Below are positions 9,278 to 17,798 of a stretch of 64,000 bases of DNA, piece by piece; the first letter of the stretch is position 1; each line of letters opens with the position of its first letter. Source of the DNA: Neolewinella antarctica (GTDB lineage Bacteria; Bacteroidota; Bacteroidia; Chitinophagales; Saprospiraceae). Made by a program: the position numbers and the translations under genes. The stretch is taken from positions 124,001 through 188,000 of the forward strand of contig NZ_JAATJH010000002.1 in NCBI RefSeq assembly GCF_011927835.1. The letters are read 5' to 3'. Under the pieces are notes generated by a model, which worked only from the letters and a program-made list of their open reading frames with translations, did no database searches and was not told the DNA's origin.

Positions 9278-9793
9278 CTAAGATGAATTTGTTGGGCGGT
9301 TTATTAAATGTATTGAAAGATGGTATTTTGACAGTATAATCATCTTTTAATCAATGACAAGTTAGTACAAAGTTGGGGTTACGCGGAAATTTTAGTAATA
9401 ATGATTAATATTTTTGGGACAGTAGAAGTTCAGTGGTTCCGCACGACCGTTTTGCGCGGTCCCCCGATAGCTATCGGGGGGGCAGGGGCGAGTGGGGCAG
9501 AGAAAGATTATTGGCCCAAGCTATGCGCTGTGCAAACAATAATTCGACTAGGTTAATCTACCCCTCCTTTACGAAAGAAGTAAACCACCAGAATCTTGTC
9601 TCTCGGGGGGGGGGGGGACGTGCTGGCGATTTCCGGTGCTTATAGATACGGAGAATAATTGCGGAAAACAAGTTGAAACAATATTATCTCGAATACCAAT
9701 CGATTGTAATGGAAATAAATAATTCAGCTAGCTCCGGTTAAGCGCGTCACCCGCTATATTACGGGCTGGAACTATGTTGCAGTTCCCTACTGA
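9278..9793. other. Long intergenic region upstream of susC
   Basis: AT-rich for the first 150 nt, as expected of the susC promoter region, although no clean TAnnTTTG box was found. It then contains the palindrome CCCCGATAGCTATCGGGG (about 9463-9480) and a run of 12 or more G near 9606-9617. No credible gene; the short reading frame at 9433-9645 is low-complexity. Confidence 0.6.
9463..9480. repeat. CCCGATAGCTATCGGG palindrome
   Basis: Perfect 16-nt palindrome in an intergenic region; identical copies at 32951-32968 and 56042-56059, with degenerate relatives near 18577, 47482 and 49330. Confidence 0.8.
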
Positions 9794-9942
9794 TGTTACG
9801 CAGATTATTTCGCCACACAGCACGAAGTACTGCGCAGCAAAACACAAAAGCATAAAACCGGTGTACGGCTACGCCGAAGCACCGTTTACTTATTCTTGTG
9901 TGTTTTTGTGTTTATGTGGCATGATCCGGTTGCGTAGCGTCA
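9794..9942 (+). repeat. Right copy of the inverted repeat bracketing susCD
   Basis: Near-identical to the reverse complement of 4564-4698. This copy holds extra sequence (TTATTCTTGTGTGTTTTTGTG) that completes the internal palindrome with the ACACAAAAGCA arm, so it can fold on itself; the left copy lacks part of that arm. It lies 40 nt before the GH43 start codon and probably within its leader or promoter. Confidence 0.85.
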
Positions 9943-9981
9943 GCTCCTTATTTCGTTCCGTCAATTTTAAAGAAAATCATC

Positions 9982-11652
9982 ATGCGTTTATCGAATTTCG
10001 TTTTACTACTTATCCAGCTCACCTGGCTCCTACTCGGCGCTCCGCTTCCGCACCAACCCGGCACCCGCGTCAGCGCCCAGAACCCCCTCATCAGCCAGCG
10101 CTACACCGCCGACCCCAGCCCCATCGAGTTTGAGGGCCGGACGTACATCTACGCCTCCCACGATCTCGACGGCCAGCAAGGCTACAAAATGAACGACATC
10201 ACGTGCATCTCCTCGGCCGACATGGTCAACTGGACGGACCACGGCGAAGTATTTAAAGTGCCGGAAGACCTCGACGGCGACTACGGAAAATTCGCGTGGG
10301 CACCGAGCGTGATCTACAGCGATAGTCTCAAGCAGTTCTTTATGTACTACGGCAACGGTAATGCCTGGACGGGTGTCGCAACCAGCGACAACCCCACCGG
10401 CCCCTTCACCGACCCGCGGGGCGAACCGATGATTACCAAACCCACGCTGGAGTATTCCACGCCGTGGGTATTCGACCCGACGGCCTTCATCGACGATGAC
10501 GGCAAAGCATACATCTACCTCGGTGGTGGCCGCCTCAAAGAAGACGGCACCGACGCCGAAAAATTCCTCGGCCGCGCAATGCCCCTGAACGACGACCTGA
10601 TCTCGGTGGAACCCAAGTCCGACCTGATCGTCGAAGCAAAAGGCCTGTTTGAAGGCGCGTGGATGCACACGCACGTCAACGCCGCCGGCGTGAAGAAATA
10701 CTATTTTTCCTATTTCCACAACGCCCGCCTCGTTTCTCCGCGGATCGATTATTTGGTTAGTGACAACCCGCTCACCGGTTTCGAATTCAAGGGCACGGTG
10801 CTGCGCGATGGCGTCGAATTTAATTCCCGCTCCAACCAACACGCCGGCATCTTCACTTTTCAGGGGCAGGACTACATCGCCTACCACAACCGGGAAGTCG
10901 CCCAGCGGCGCGGCGTGGAAGAATGGGGCCGGCAACGGACCGTGAACCTGGCCGAACTTAATTACGCGGATAACGGCGACATCATCCAGGTCGTCCCCAC
11001 CGGTGGCCCCGTGACGCAGCGGGCGGATCTGGGCCCCTTCGTGCGCGTCGAAGCCGAAACGATGTGGCGCCAGAACTATTTAGCTCCCGACGGCGGCATC
11101 GAAACCCTCGTTTCCACCGACGATTCCTCGGGCCGGATGGTCACTTCCGTCAGCGACAGCAATTGGATCGAACTGAGCGGCGTCAACTTCGGTGACTCCG
11201 CCAAGGAATTTACCGCCCGCGTGGAGGGCCTAGCCGGCGGCGGCATCGAAATTTATTTAGATAGCCTGAACACCACCGCCGTGGGTAGCGTGGACGTTGC
11301 CGCCAACGGCGGCTGGAGCGACGTGGTTGGCGAAGTCGCGAATGTTTCCGGCAAGCACAACGTAATCTTATTGTTCCGTGGCGGCGAAGGAGACTTATTT
11401 AATTTCGATTGGTGGCGTTTCACTAAGAATAGTACTTCTACGAATTCTCCTAATCGGACGGGACTAAAAGTGAGCCCTAATCCTTCCAGCAGCGGTGTGT
11501 TCTATCTGAGCGAGACCGTAGATTTCTCAGTATTCGACGCTGGTGGCCGCCTGGTGACGGAGGGCCGGGGCGACCGAGTCGATTTGTCTGCTTCCGTAAA
11601 GGGCACTTACGTGCTGAAGGCGGCGGATGCAACGTTTAAGTTGGTGCGGTAG
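9982..11652 (+). CDS. Secreted GH43 glycosidase with CBM6-like domain and T9SS tail
   Basis: 556 residues. Signal peptide at 1-32, with an unusual PHQPGTRVSAQ end encoded by a copy of the GC-rich repeat (10058-10078). The five-bladed GH43 catalytic domain spans about 40-345 with the expected acids: Asp44 (ADPSP, base), Asp165 (FDPTA, pKa modulator), Glu224 (FEGAW, acid). A CBM6-like beta-sandwich follows (about 350-470; VEAETM start, NFDWWRF end), then a Por-type sorting domain (LKVSPNPSSSGVFYL ... GTYVLKAADATFKLVR) for type IX secretion. Likely an arabinan/xylan-type side-chain hydrolase; specificity not readable. Divergent from susC, so co-regulation with the susCD operon is plausible. Confidence 0.9.
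   Translation: MRLSNFVLLLIQLTWLLLGAPLPHQPGTRVSAQNPLISQRYTADPSPIEFEGRTYIYASHDLDGQQGYKMNDITCISSADMVNWTDHGEVFKVPEDLDGDYGKFAWAPSVIYSDSLKQFFMYYGNGNAWTGVATSDNPTGPFTDPRGEPMITKPTLEYSTPWVFDPTAFIDDDGKAYIYLGGGRLKEDGTDAEKFLGRAMPLNDDLISVEPKSDLIVEAKGLFEGAWMHTHVNAAGVKKYYFSYFHNARLVSPRIDYLVSDNPLTGFEFKGTVLRDGVEFNSRSNQHAGIFTFQGQDYIAYHNREVAQRRGVEEWGRQRTVNLAELNYADNGDIIQVVPTGGPVTQRADLGPFVRVEAETMWRQNYLAPDGGIETLVSTDDSSGRMVTSVSDSNWIELSGVNFGDSAKEFTARVEGLAGGGIEIYLDSLNTTAVGSVDVAANGGWSDVVGEVANVSGKHNVILLFRGGEGDLFNFDWWRFTKNSTSTNSPNRTGLKVSPNPSSSGVFYLSETVDFSVFDAGGRLVTEGRGDRVDLSASVKGTYVLKAADATFKLVR
10058..10078. repeat. GC-rich repeat inside the GH43 signal peptide
   Basis: CCGGCACCCGCGTCAGCGCCC, inverse orientation, encodes the PGTRVSA end of the signal peptide of the GH43 protein. 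Confidence 0.7.
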
Positions 11653-11690
11653 TGAGTGATTAATCCTGTTGACCAGGTTGGCCTTTTTCT

Positions 11691-11756
11691 ACCACAAAGT
11701 ACACAAAGAGCACAGAGCAGTAACGCGCTTTGTGCTCTTCGTGTACTTTGTGGTAA
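11691..11756. repeat. CACAAAG-type palindrome after the GH43 gene
   Basis: ACCACAAAGTACACAAAGAGC is mirrored by GCTCTTCGTGTACTTTGTGGT with a short loop: a strong hairpin followed by AAAAAA (T run on the other strand). It may also act as a terminator. A GTG-initiated extension of the photolyase frame reads through it and is therefore not believed. Confidence 0.8.
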
Positions 11757-11838
11757 AAAAGGTGCCGCGGGAGGTCAGTCAAGCAACAGGTTAGTAAAGC
11801 GTGTAAACCCTAGCGCCGCCACACCGTTCCTACCGGGC

Positions 11839-13407
11839 GTGGAAAAACCAATCATCAACATCGTCTGGCTCAAGCGGGATTTGCGGACGCGCGATCACGC
11901 GCCCCTGGCGGCGGCCGTCGCGGCGGGTTTGCCCTTCGTCATGCTGTATTGTTTCGAGCCGTCGATCATGGCCTCGCCGAAGCAATCGCCGCGGCACTGG
12001 CGCTTCGTGGCGCAGTCGCTGGAGGATTTGCGCGGTCGCGGCTGGCCGGTCGTTTCCTGGTGGGGGGAAGTCACGGAGGCACTGGAGGCAATTAATTTAA
12101 ATAATAAAATAAATACTATTTATTGCCACCAGGAGACGGGGCACAAGCTGACGTTCGACCGCGATAAAATAGTATTTAATTATTGCCGGGACCGAAGTAT
12201 TGATGTGATTGAATCCGTGCAGGACGCCGCCATTCGGGGCCGCAAACATCGTAATGGATTTGGCGAACACGTAGACGATTTTTTGGCGCGGCCGCCGGTG
12301 CCGGGCGTGGACGATAAGAGCCAGGTTTTTGGGAATGAAACCCTCATGTTACCGACCGCCGTGGTTAGTGATGGATTCACGACCGACTTTACTCAGGCAC
12401 AAACGGAAATAGCCGTATCCCCAACCAAACCGGGCTACTACGAACCGATCTACGTTACGGACACCAACTTTCAACCCGGCGGGGAAACGAACGCCTGGCG
12501 CTACCTCCGATCCTTTACCGCCGAGCGGGGGAAATGGTACGCGTACAAACTGGGCAGCCCGACCCTGAGCCGGACGAGCTGTAGTCGGATGAGTACGTAC
12601 CTGGCTTACGGGTGCGTGTCCGTCCGGCAAGTGTTCCAGTGGGCGAAGCGGGTCGCTACGGAGCACCCAGCGTGGGCCTACGACCTCAAGATGTTTCGCG
12701 AGCGGCTCTGGTGGCGGGCGCACTATTTCCAGAAACTCGAGGCGGAGTGGCAGATCGAGGGCCGGCCCATCAACCTTGCTTTCTTGGAGTTACACCGCAC
12801 CAGCGACCACGCCCTCCTGGACGCCTTCAAGAACGCCCGCACCGGCTTCCCGATCATCGACGCGAACATTCGTTGCCTGAAGGCGACGGGCTGGATCAAC
12901 TTCCGTTCGCGCGCCATGCTCGTTACCTTTGCGACCTTTGTTTGTTGGCTCGATTGGCGGCCGATCGCCACCTTCCTCGGTAGCCTTTTTCTGGATTACG
13001 AACCGGGCATCCATTATGGGCAATTTCAAATGCAGGCCGGCCTGACGGGTTACCACCCGCCGCGTAATTATAATCCTTATACGCAAGGCGATAAATACGA
13101 TGCGGACGGCGCGTTCGTCCACCAATGGATACCGGAGCTGAGAACCATCCCCGCGCCTTTTTGTCATTACCCCTACCGCATGACGGCGATGGAGCAGTCG
13201 ATGTACGGATTGAATGATTTAAATTATCCCGCTCCAGTAGTAGATTACTCGGCGAATTCGAAAGTCAATATGGATCGGTACTGGGAGATAAGGCACTCCG
13301 AGGCAGCGCAGGGGAATTTGGTGGGCATCTGGTTGAAGCACGTGCTGCCGGAAAGCCGGGCGGAATACATGCGCGGCGTGGACCCTAGCCCGCGGCGAGA
13401 TGTTTGA
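11839..13407 (+). CDS. Cryptochrome/photolyase-family flavoprotein
   Basis: About 522 residues from the GTG at 11839, just before IINIVWLKRDLRTRDHAPL, the usual N-terminus of the family. The frame is open back to 11656 but crosses a repeat. The alpha/beta antenna domain (1-140, with HQETG) and helical FAD domain are clear: SRMSTYLAYGCVS, RERLWWRAHYF, TGFPIIDANIRCLKATGWINFRSRAM, RNYNPYTQGDKYDADGAFV. The stretch equivalent to the classical photolyase ANN motif is replaced by PGIHYGQFQMQAG, so the asparagine near flavin N5 is not conserved. It could repair UV photoproducts or be a blue-light sensor; I favour a divergent photolyase subfamily but cannot say which. Confidence 0.82.
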   Translation: MEKPIINIVWLKRDLRTRDHAPLAAAVAAGLPFVMLYCFEPSIMASPKQSPRHWRFVAQSLEDLRGRGWPVVSWWGEVTEALEAINLNNKINTIYCHQETGHKLTFDRDKIVFNYCRDRSIDVIESVQDAAIRGRKHRNGFGEHVDDFLARPPVPGVDDKSQVFGNETLMLPTAVVSDGFTTDFTQAQTEIAVSPTKPGYYEPIYVTDTNFQPGGETNAWRYLRSFTAERGKWYAYKLGSPTLSRTSCSRMSTYLAYGCVSVRQVFQWAKRVATEHPAWAYDLKMFRERLWWRAHYFQKLEAEWQIEGRPINLAFLELHRTSDHALLDAFKNARTGFPIIDANIRCLKATGWINFRSRAMLVTFATFVCWLDWRPIATFLGSLFLDYEPGIHYGQFQMQAGLTGYHPPRNYNPYTQGDKYDADGAFVHQWIPELRTIPAPFCHYPYRMTAMEQSMYGLNDLNYPAPVVDYSANSKVNMDRYWEIRHSEAAQGNLVGIWLKHVLPESRAEYMRGVDPSPRRDV

Positions 13408-13499
13408 GCGTGTATCTCACACTTTTGTGCTTTGCTTCGCTGAAGATCAATCGGTGCGGATGCTAAGGCACCGTTCGTTAACTTGACCGACAAAAAGAA

Positions 13500-14081
13500 A
13501 TGATCGTCAAGAAAACACTGCTGTCGCTAGCGTCGATTTTCCTGATCTACCAGTCGTACCAAATGGCTACGGGGATCGACGGCAGCCTCGACGTGCCGTG
13601 GTGGTTGCACGTTTTGTTAGCGGTGATGATTAATCTGTTCGTCACCGGGGTGTTTGCTTTCGCGGGGTTTGCTTTCTCCACACAAAAGTTACTTCCGGAG
13701 GCCTATTACCGGGTGCGCAAGCCGAGGACGCTTAAGAAAGTTTATCGAGCCCTGTCCGTCGACAAATTCAGGAAAGCGCTGCTCGCCACGTTTTGGCGTA
13801 GTCCGCAACAGCGTGGCAAATATTTTGATGGGACTAAGGCAGGGGTGGAGAATTTAGACCGGCAATCGAGAAAGTCTGAATTTGGCCACTTGCTACCGCT
13901 GGCGTTTATTACCCTGATTAGTATTCGCCTAATTATCGTCGGCGCGTTTGCGGTTGGGATTTTTGCTTTATTAATTAATGTGGTGTTTAATCTGTACCCC
14001 ATCATCCTACAGCGGCACCACCGGATGCGGATTCAGGTTTATCGGAGGCGGTATTTGGATGGGAAAACTTTTGATCTTTAA
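13500..14081 (+). CDS. Small membrane protein, possibly CrtO-like acyltransferase
   Basis: 193 residues with an N-terminal hydrophobic segment (about 5-22), a second (about 34-60), a soluble middle (RVRKPRTLKKVYRALSVDKFRKAL ... GTKAGVENLDRQSRKSEFGHLLP), and two further helices (about 137-170) ending NLYPIILQRHHRMRIQVY. The layout, the conserved EFGH histidine and the N-x-YP-LQR-x-x-R tail resemble the glycosyl-4,4'-diaponeurosporenoate acyltransferase (CrtO) family, which esterifies carotenoid glycosides. That match is from memory of the pattern and is tentative. No carotenoid genes are nearby. Confidence 0.55.
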   Translation: MIVKKTLLSLASIFLIYQSYQMATGIDGSLDVPWWLHVLLAVMINLFVTGVFAFAGFAFSTQKLLPEAYYRVRKPRTLKKVYRALSVDKFRKALLATFWRSPQQRGKYFDGTKAGVENLDRQSRKSEFGHLLPLAFITLISIRLIIVGAFAVGIFALLINVVFNLYPIILQRHHRMRIQVYRRRYLDGKTFDL

Positions 14082-14112
14082 ATAGCGAAGTCACCACGTG
14101 CTCTAGGTACTG

Positions 14113-14170
14113 GTGTTACGTATAATTTTTAGCCACAAAAGCACAAAAACACAGAAAGGCCTTTTTCGGC
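14113..14170. repeat. Left half of a CACAAAAGCACAAAA repeat
   Basis: GTTACG ... TTTAGCCACAAAAGCACAAAA with trailing CTTTTTCGGCATAC; the matching right part (TGCTTTTTCGG) resumes at about 14351 after the nested palindrome at 14173-14350. Confidence 0.65.
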
Positions 14171-14172
14171 AT

Positions 14173-14350
14173 ACTACTGGACACTTTCCCCAGACGCTTG
14201 GAGGACCTCAATAATTACGCCTTCGGCTTCACGGCAGAGGACGCTCCAAGGTCCTCAAATAGGTTTTTGGAACCTTGGAGCGTCTCGAAACTAAAGCGTA
14301 GCGAAGGGTTTCGAGTCCTCCAAGCGTCCGATTTGAAAATGTCCAGTAGT
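14173..14350. repeat. Large palindromic element nested in another repeat
   Basis: Outer arms ACTACTGGACA/TGTCCAGTAGT, middle arms GACGCTTGGAGGAC/GTCCTCCAAGCGTC and an inner pair GACGCTCCAAGG/CCTTGGAGCGTC, with a small TTTCGAGA-like side stem. It accounts for most of the 458-nt gap 14082-14539, which has no gene. Confidence 0.8.
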
Positions 14351-14539
14351 GTGCTTTTTCGGATAAACTGAAACACTTTCTACTTACGCTATTGTCTTCC
14401 TGTAGCAAAAATATAGTTGCACAAGTCCGATTATTAAATCAATGCGTTAGTTATTTGGAATAATGACCGTCATGACCTATATTCCCTTATTGTAATTGTA
14501 GCGTAATTCGCTGCACCCAAATCTTTAAAACTAATTTTC

Positions 14540-16060
14540 ATGAGTACCGCCACCACCAGCGCGCCAACCCTAACCAAACCTAAATTCAAAGCCCAGTACG
14601 AAAATTACATTGGCGGCGAATGGACCCCACCCGCTGACGGCGAATACTTCGACAACGTTTCCCCCGTCGACGGGAATTCTTTCACCCGCATCCCCCGCTC
14701 TAAGAAAGCGGACGTGGACAAAGCCGTTGCCGCCGCCTGGAAGGCCGCCGACCACTGGAACAACACCTCGGCCACCGAACGCAGCAATATGCTCCTCAAG
14801 ATCGCGCAAGTGATGGAGGGCAACCTCGAAACCCTCGCCCGCGCCGAAACCTGGGATAACGGTAAGTCCATCCGCGAGAGCATGGCCGCCGATCTGCCAC
14901 TGGCCGTAGACCACTTTCGCTACTTCGCCGGTTGCATCCGCGCAGAAGAAGGGGGCGTGAGCGAGCTCAACAGTAGCACCGTTTCGATGAACGTCTGGGA
15001 ACCGCTCGGCGTCGTCGGGCAGATCATCCCCTGGAACTTCCCCATCCTGATGGCTACCTGGAAAATCGCCCCGGCCCTGGCCGCCGGTAACTGCATCGTG
15101 CTGAAGCCCGCCGAGCAAACCCCCGTCGGCATCTTGATCCTGATGGAAATGATCAGCGACATCCTGCCCGCCGGCGTACTCAACATCGTCAATGGCTTCG
15201 GCGTCGAGACCGGTAAACCGCTGGCCAGCCACCCGGACATCTGCAAAGTAGCTTTCACGGGCGAGACGACCACCGGTCAGCTCATCATGCAGTACGCGAG
15301 CAAAAACATCATCCCCGTCACGATGGAGCTCGGTGGCAAGAGCCCGAACATCTTCATGAAGTCCGTCATGGACGCCGACGATGATTTCTTCGACAAGTGC
15401 CTCGAAGGTGCCACTATGTTTGCCCTCAACCAGGGGGAGGTTTGCACGTGCCCGAGCCGCATTCTCGTTGACGAATCCATCTACGACAAGTTCGTCGAAC
15501 GGTTTATCGAACGCGTCGAAGCCATCAAAATGGGTCACCCCCTCGATCCCGCAACCATGATGGGCGCGCAAGCCAGTAACGATCAGTACGAGAAGATTCT
15601 TAGGTACATCGAGATCGGTAAGGAAGAAGGTTGCGAAGTTCTCACCGGCGGCGAACCCGCTTACGTCGAAGAACTCAAAGGAGGCTACTACATCAAACCA
15701 ACCGTGCTGAAGGGTAACAACAAAATGCGGGTGTTCCAGGAAGAGATCTTCGGCCCCGTCGTCTGCATCACCACCTTCAAGGACGAAGCCGAAGCGATTG
15801 AAATCGCCAACGACACCTTATACGGCCTCGGTGCCGGATTGTGGACGCGTGATATGCACGAAGCTTACGGCATCGCCCGCAAGGTGCAGGCCGGTCGCGT
15901 CTGGGTCAATTGCTACCACGACTACCCCGCCCACGCGCCCTTCGGCGGCTACAAGAAATCCGGATTCGGCCGCGAGAACCATAAGATGATGTTGGATCAT
16001 TACCGGCAGACTAAGAATATGTTGATTTCTTATTCTAAGGAGAAGCTGGGATTCTTTTAG
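14540..16060 (+). CDS. NAD(P)-dependent aldehyde dehydrogenase
   Basis: 506 residues, the usual family length. Oxidises an aldehyde to the acid. Visible motifs: [21 protein letters not shown] (cofactor domain), [17 protein letters not shown] with the general-base Glu263, and [10 protein letters not shown] with catalytic Cys302; the closing [15 protein letters not shown] loop is present. The EVCTCPSR version is characteristic of the AldB/ExaC-like acetaldehyde-dehydrogenase branch. A DUF779 gene follows 59 nt later, the partner commonly found next to this branch. A small palindrome, ATGACCGTCAT (14463-14473), lies in the upstream region and could be an operator, though it is short. Confidence 0.93.
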   Translation: MSTATTSAPTLTKPKFKAQYENYIGGEWTPPADGEYFDNVSPVDGNSFTRIPRSKKADVDKAVAAAWKAADHWNNTSATERSNMLLKIAQVMEGNLETLARAETWDNGKSIRESMAADLPLAVDHFRYFAGCIRAEEGGVSELNSSTVSMNVWEPLGVVGQIIPWNFPILMATWKIAPALAAGNCIVLKPAEQTPVGILILMEMISDILPAGVLNIVNGFGVETGKPLASHPDICKVAFTGETTTGQLIMQYASKNIIPVTMELGGKSPNIFMKSVMDADDDFFDKCLEGATMFALNQGEVCTCPSRILVDESIYDKFVERFIERVEAIKMGHPLDPATMMGAQASNDQYEKILRYIEIGKEEGCEVLTGGEPAYVEELKGGYYIKPTVLKGNNKMRVFQEEIFGPVVCITTFKDEAEAIEIANDTLYGLGAGLWTRDMHEAYGIARKVQAGRVWVNCYHDYPAHAPFGGYKKSGFGRENHKMMLDHYRQTKNMLISYSKEKLGFF

Positions 16061-16075
16061 GGGAGGAAAGAAGAT

Positions 16076-16119
16076 AGAGTGAAGACTATAGACCCCAGAC
16101 CCCAGACCGCAGACCAATA
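16076..16119. repeat. AGACCnC heptamer run
   Basis: Imperfect tandem heptamers (tagaccc-cagaccc-cagaccg-cagacca) fill the short gap between the aldehyde dehydrogenase and DUF779 genes. Related runs are at 44774, 60427 and 62073. Confidence 0.75.
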
Positions 16120-16455
16120 ATGTCCAAAGTAACCATTACCGATTCCGCCAGAAAAGTCATCGACACCCTCCGCACCGAGCACGGTCCACTAATGTTTCAC
16201 CAGAGCGGCGGTTGCTGCGACGGCTCCGCGCCCATGTGTTTTCCGGACGGTGAGTTCTTCATCGACGATAATGATGAATTACTCGGTGAGGTGCATGGAT
16301 GTAAATACTACATGTCGAAATTCCAGTACGAATATTGGAAGCACACGCACCTGACGCTGGACGTAACGACGGGGCGGGGGGCTGGGTTTTCGGCCGAAGC
16401 ACCGCTGGGCGTCCGGTTCATCGTGGCCTCGCGCTTGCTGGTGGCGTCGGATTAA
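16120..16455 (+). CDS. DUF779 protein, aldehyde-dehydrogenase partner
   Basis: 111 residues, full family length. The conserved cysteine-rich start FHQSGGCCDGSAPMCF (about 27-42) and a later CKYYMS with YWKHTHLTLDV are the DUF779 hallmarks; clustered Cys/His residues suggest metal binding. The family is repeatedly found next to AldB-type aldehyde dehydrogenases, as here, so a role in that enzyme's activity or metal handling is inferred; its biochemical function is not known to me. Ends GVRFIVASRLLVASD. Confidence 0.88.
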   Translation: MSKVTITDSARKVIDTLRTEHGPLMFHQSGGCCDGSAPMCFPDGEFFIDDNDELLGEVHGCKYYMSKFQYEYWKHTHLTLDVTTGRGAGFSAEAPLGVRFIVASRLLVASD

Positions 16456-16477
16456 TCTGCATAATCTTAATCGATAT

Positions 16478-16514
16478 AAGGACTCGTTGCTCTGCGGCGG
16501 GTCCTTTCTTTTTT
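16478..16514 (+). terminator. Probable terminator of the DUF779 gene
   Basis: AAGGAC ... GTCCTT with a 17-nt loop followed by TCTTTTTT, starting 23 nt after the stop. Confidence 0.55.
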
Positions 16515-16538
16515 AGCTTCGCTGGTGCCTGCGGCGGT

Positions 16539-16657
16539 GGGCGCGGACGCGGGTGCCAGCATGTACGGAAAAAGCAGGGGAGCTCGGTCTTCAGTCGTGC
16601 GGATTACCCAATCGACTTTGCTCCTTTAGAATAATCCGGGCACCCGCGACCGCGCCC
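16539..16657. repeat. Pair of GC-rich repeats in inverted orientation
   Basis: GGGCGCGGACGCGGGTGCC at 16539-16557 is mirrored by GGGCACCCGCGACCGCGCCC at 16638-16657, enclosing about 80 nt without a gene. The same paired layout occurs at 34672-34815. Together with the terminator this accounts for the 344-nt gap. Confidence 0.8.
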
Positions 16658-16799
16658 TCTCGCCCCCAATTATTACGCTTGGCCCGCAGAAAGGACTGGA
16701 TCAGTTATTCAGCGAAAGGCAACTTACCTTTAGCTCGGTCCAAACCCTTCCGGCTCCGCCTGCGTAAGTGAGTTTTTCGGCCTCCCCCAACGTTTACCC

Positions 16800-17792
16800 A
16801 TGAAAAAATTCATCTTCGGCCTCGTAGCCCTGGTCGCCCTTTCCAGCCACGACATGTTCCTCCGGCTGGACACCTATTTTCTGGCCCCGGACACCGCCGC
16901 CACCATTCTCCTCTACAACGGAACTTTCGACCGCAGCGACAACACCATCGATCGCAACCGGATGCAGGACGTGAGCCTCGTCGGCAACGGACAACGGATG
17001 CCCGTCGACACCGCCGCCTGGACCGAGCGCGACAGCACGACCGTGCTGCACATCACCACCGGCGTGGCGGGTACTTACGTGGCCGGCGTCTCTACCCGCC
17101 CGCGCAACATTGCCATGGCCGCTGAAGCATTCAACAATTACCTGGAGCACGACGGCGTCGTCGATATGCTCGCCACCCGCCGGCAAAACGGTGACCTGGG
17201 CAAGGATGCGGTGGAGCAATACAGCAAGCACGTAAAGACCATCTTTCAGGTCGGCGAGCGCCGCACCGACGACTGGGTGACGCCGCTCGATTACCCCATT
17301 GAATTCATCCCGCGCTCTAACCCTTACGACCTGCAATCGGGGGATTCCCTCGTGGTTCTGCTCCGATACCGGGGCGAACCCCTGGCCGACCAGCTCGTGC
17401 TCGTCGGTAGCGACCACGCGCACGCCCACGGTAACGATCATGATCACTCCCATAGCGAGGAAGGCGAAGACCACCAACACACCGGCACCGGAATGCGCAC
17501 GGCCGACGACGGCACCCTCACCGTCCCGATCACCAGTGACGGCACCTGGCACCTGCGGACTATTTATATGACCGAAGCGGCTGAGGAGGACCTCACCCAC
17601 GAATCTAACTGGGCAACGCTGACCTTCGCTGTCGACCACGGCCAATCCCACGACCACGCCGTCGGGGCCAATCACGATCACGATCACAGCCACGAAGAAG
17701 CGCACGATTCCGGGCTACCTACTTTCGTGTACGTGCTGGGGAGTCTGCTACTCGTCGGGACACTATTTTTCTTCTTCAACCGCAAGTCGTAA
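16800..17792 (+). CDS. His-rich DUF4198-like periplasmic metal-handling protein with C-terminal anchor
   Basis: 330 residues. Hydrophobic N-terminus (1-14) followed by SHDMFLRLDTYFLAPDTAATILLYNG, the start typical of DUF4198 proteins (a family associated with nickel/cobalt uptake genes). Two histidine clusters are striking: about 206-225 (HAHAHGNDHDHSHS) and about 285-300 (HDHAVGANHDHDHSHE). A single C-terminal helix (TFVYVLGSLLLVGTLFFFF) ends in NRKS. The His clusters suggest Zn, Ni or Co capture in the periplasm. It is followed after 6 nt by a HupE/UreJ-like gene and then a metal ABC importer, all on the same strand, which supports a metal acquisition role. Confidence 0.78.
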   Translation: MKKFIFGLVALVALSSHDMFLRLDTYFLAPDTAATILLYNGTFDRSDNTIDRNRMQDVSLVGNGQRMPVDTAAWTERDSTTVLHITTGVAGTYVAGVSTRPRNIAMAAEAFNNYLEHDGVVDMLATRRQNGDLGKDAVEQYSKHVKTIFQVGERRTDDWVTPLDYPIEFIPRSNPYDLQSGDSLVVLLRYRGEPLADQLVLVGSDHAHAHGNDHDHSHSEEGEDHQHTGTGMRTADDGTLTVPITSDGTWHLRTIYMTEAAEEDLTHESNWATLTFAVDHGQSHDHAVGANHDHDHSHEEAHDSGLPTFVYVLGSLLLVGTLFFFFNRKS

Positions 17793-17798
17793 ATCCGG

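Noticed and set aside
9433..9645. Small reading frame in the susC upstream region
   Set aside because: Runs through a palindrome and a poly-G tract; no domain-like composition or start context.
11656..11838. Upstream extension of the photolyase frame from a GTG
   Set aside because: Codes through a CACAAAG palindrome; family members begin near the GTG at 11839.
14463..14473. ATGACCGTCAT palindrome upstream of the aldehyde dehydrogenase as an operator
   Set aside because: Only 5-nt arms; too short to claim, so mentioned only in the gene entry.
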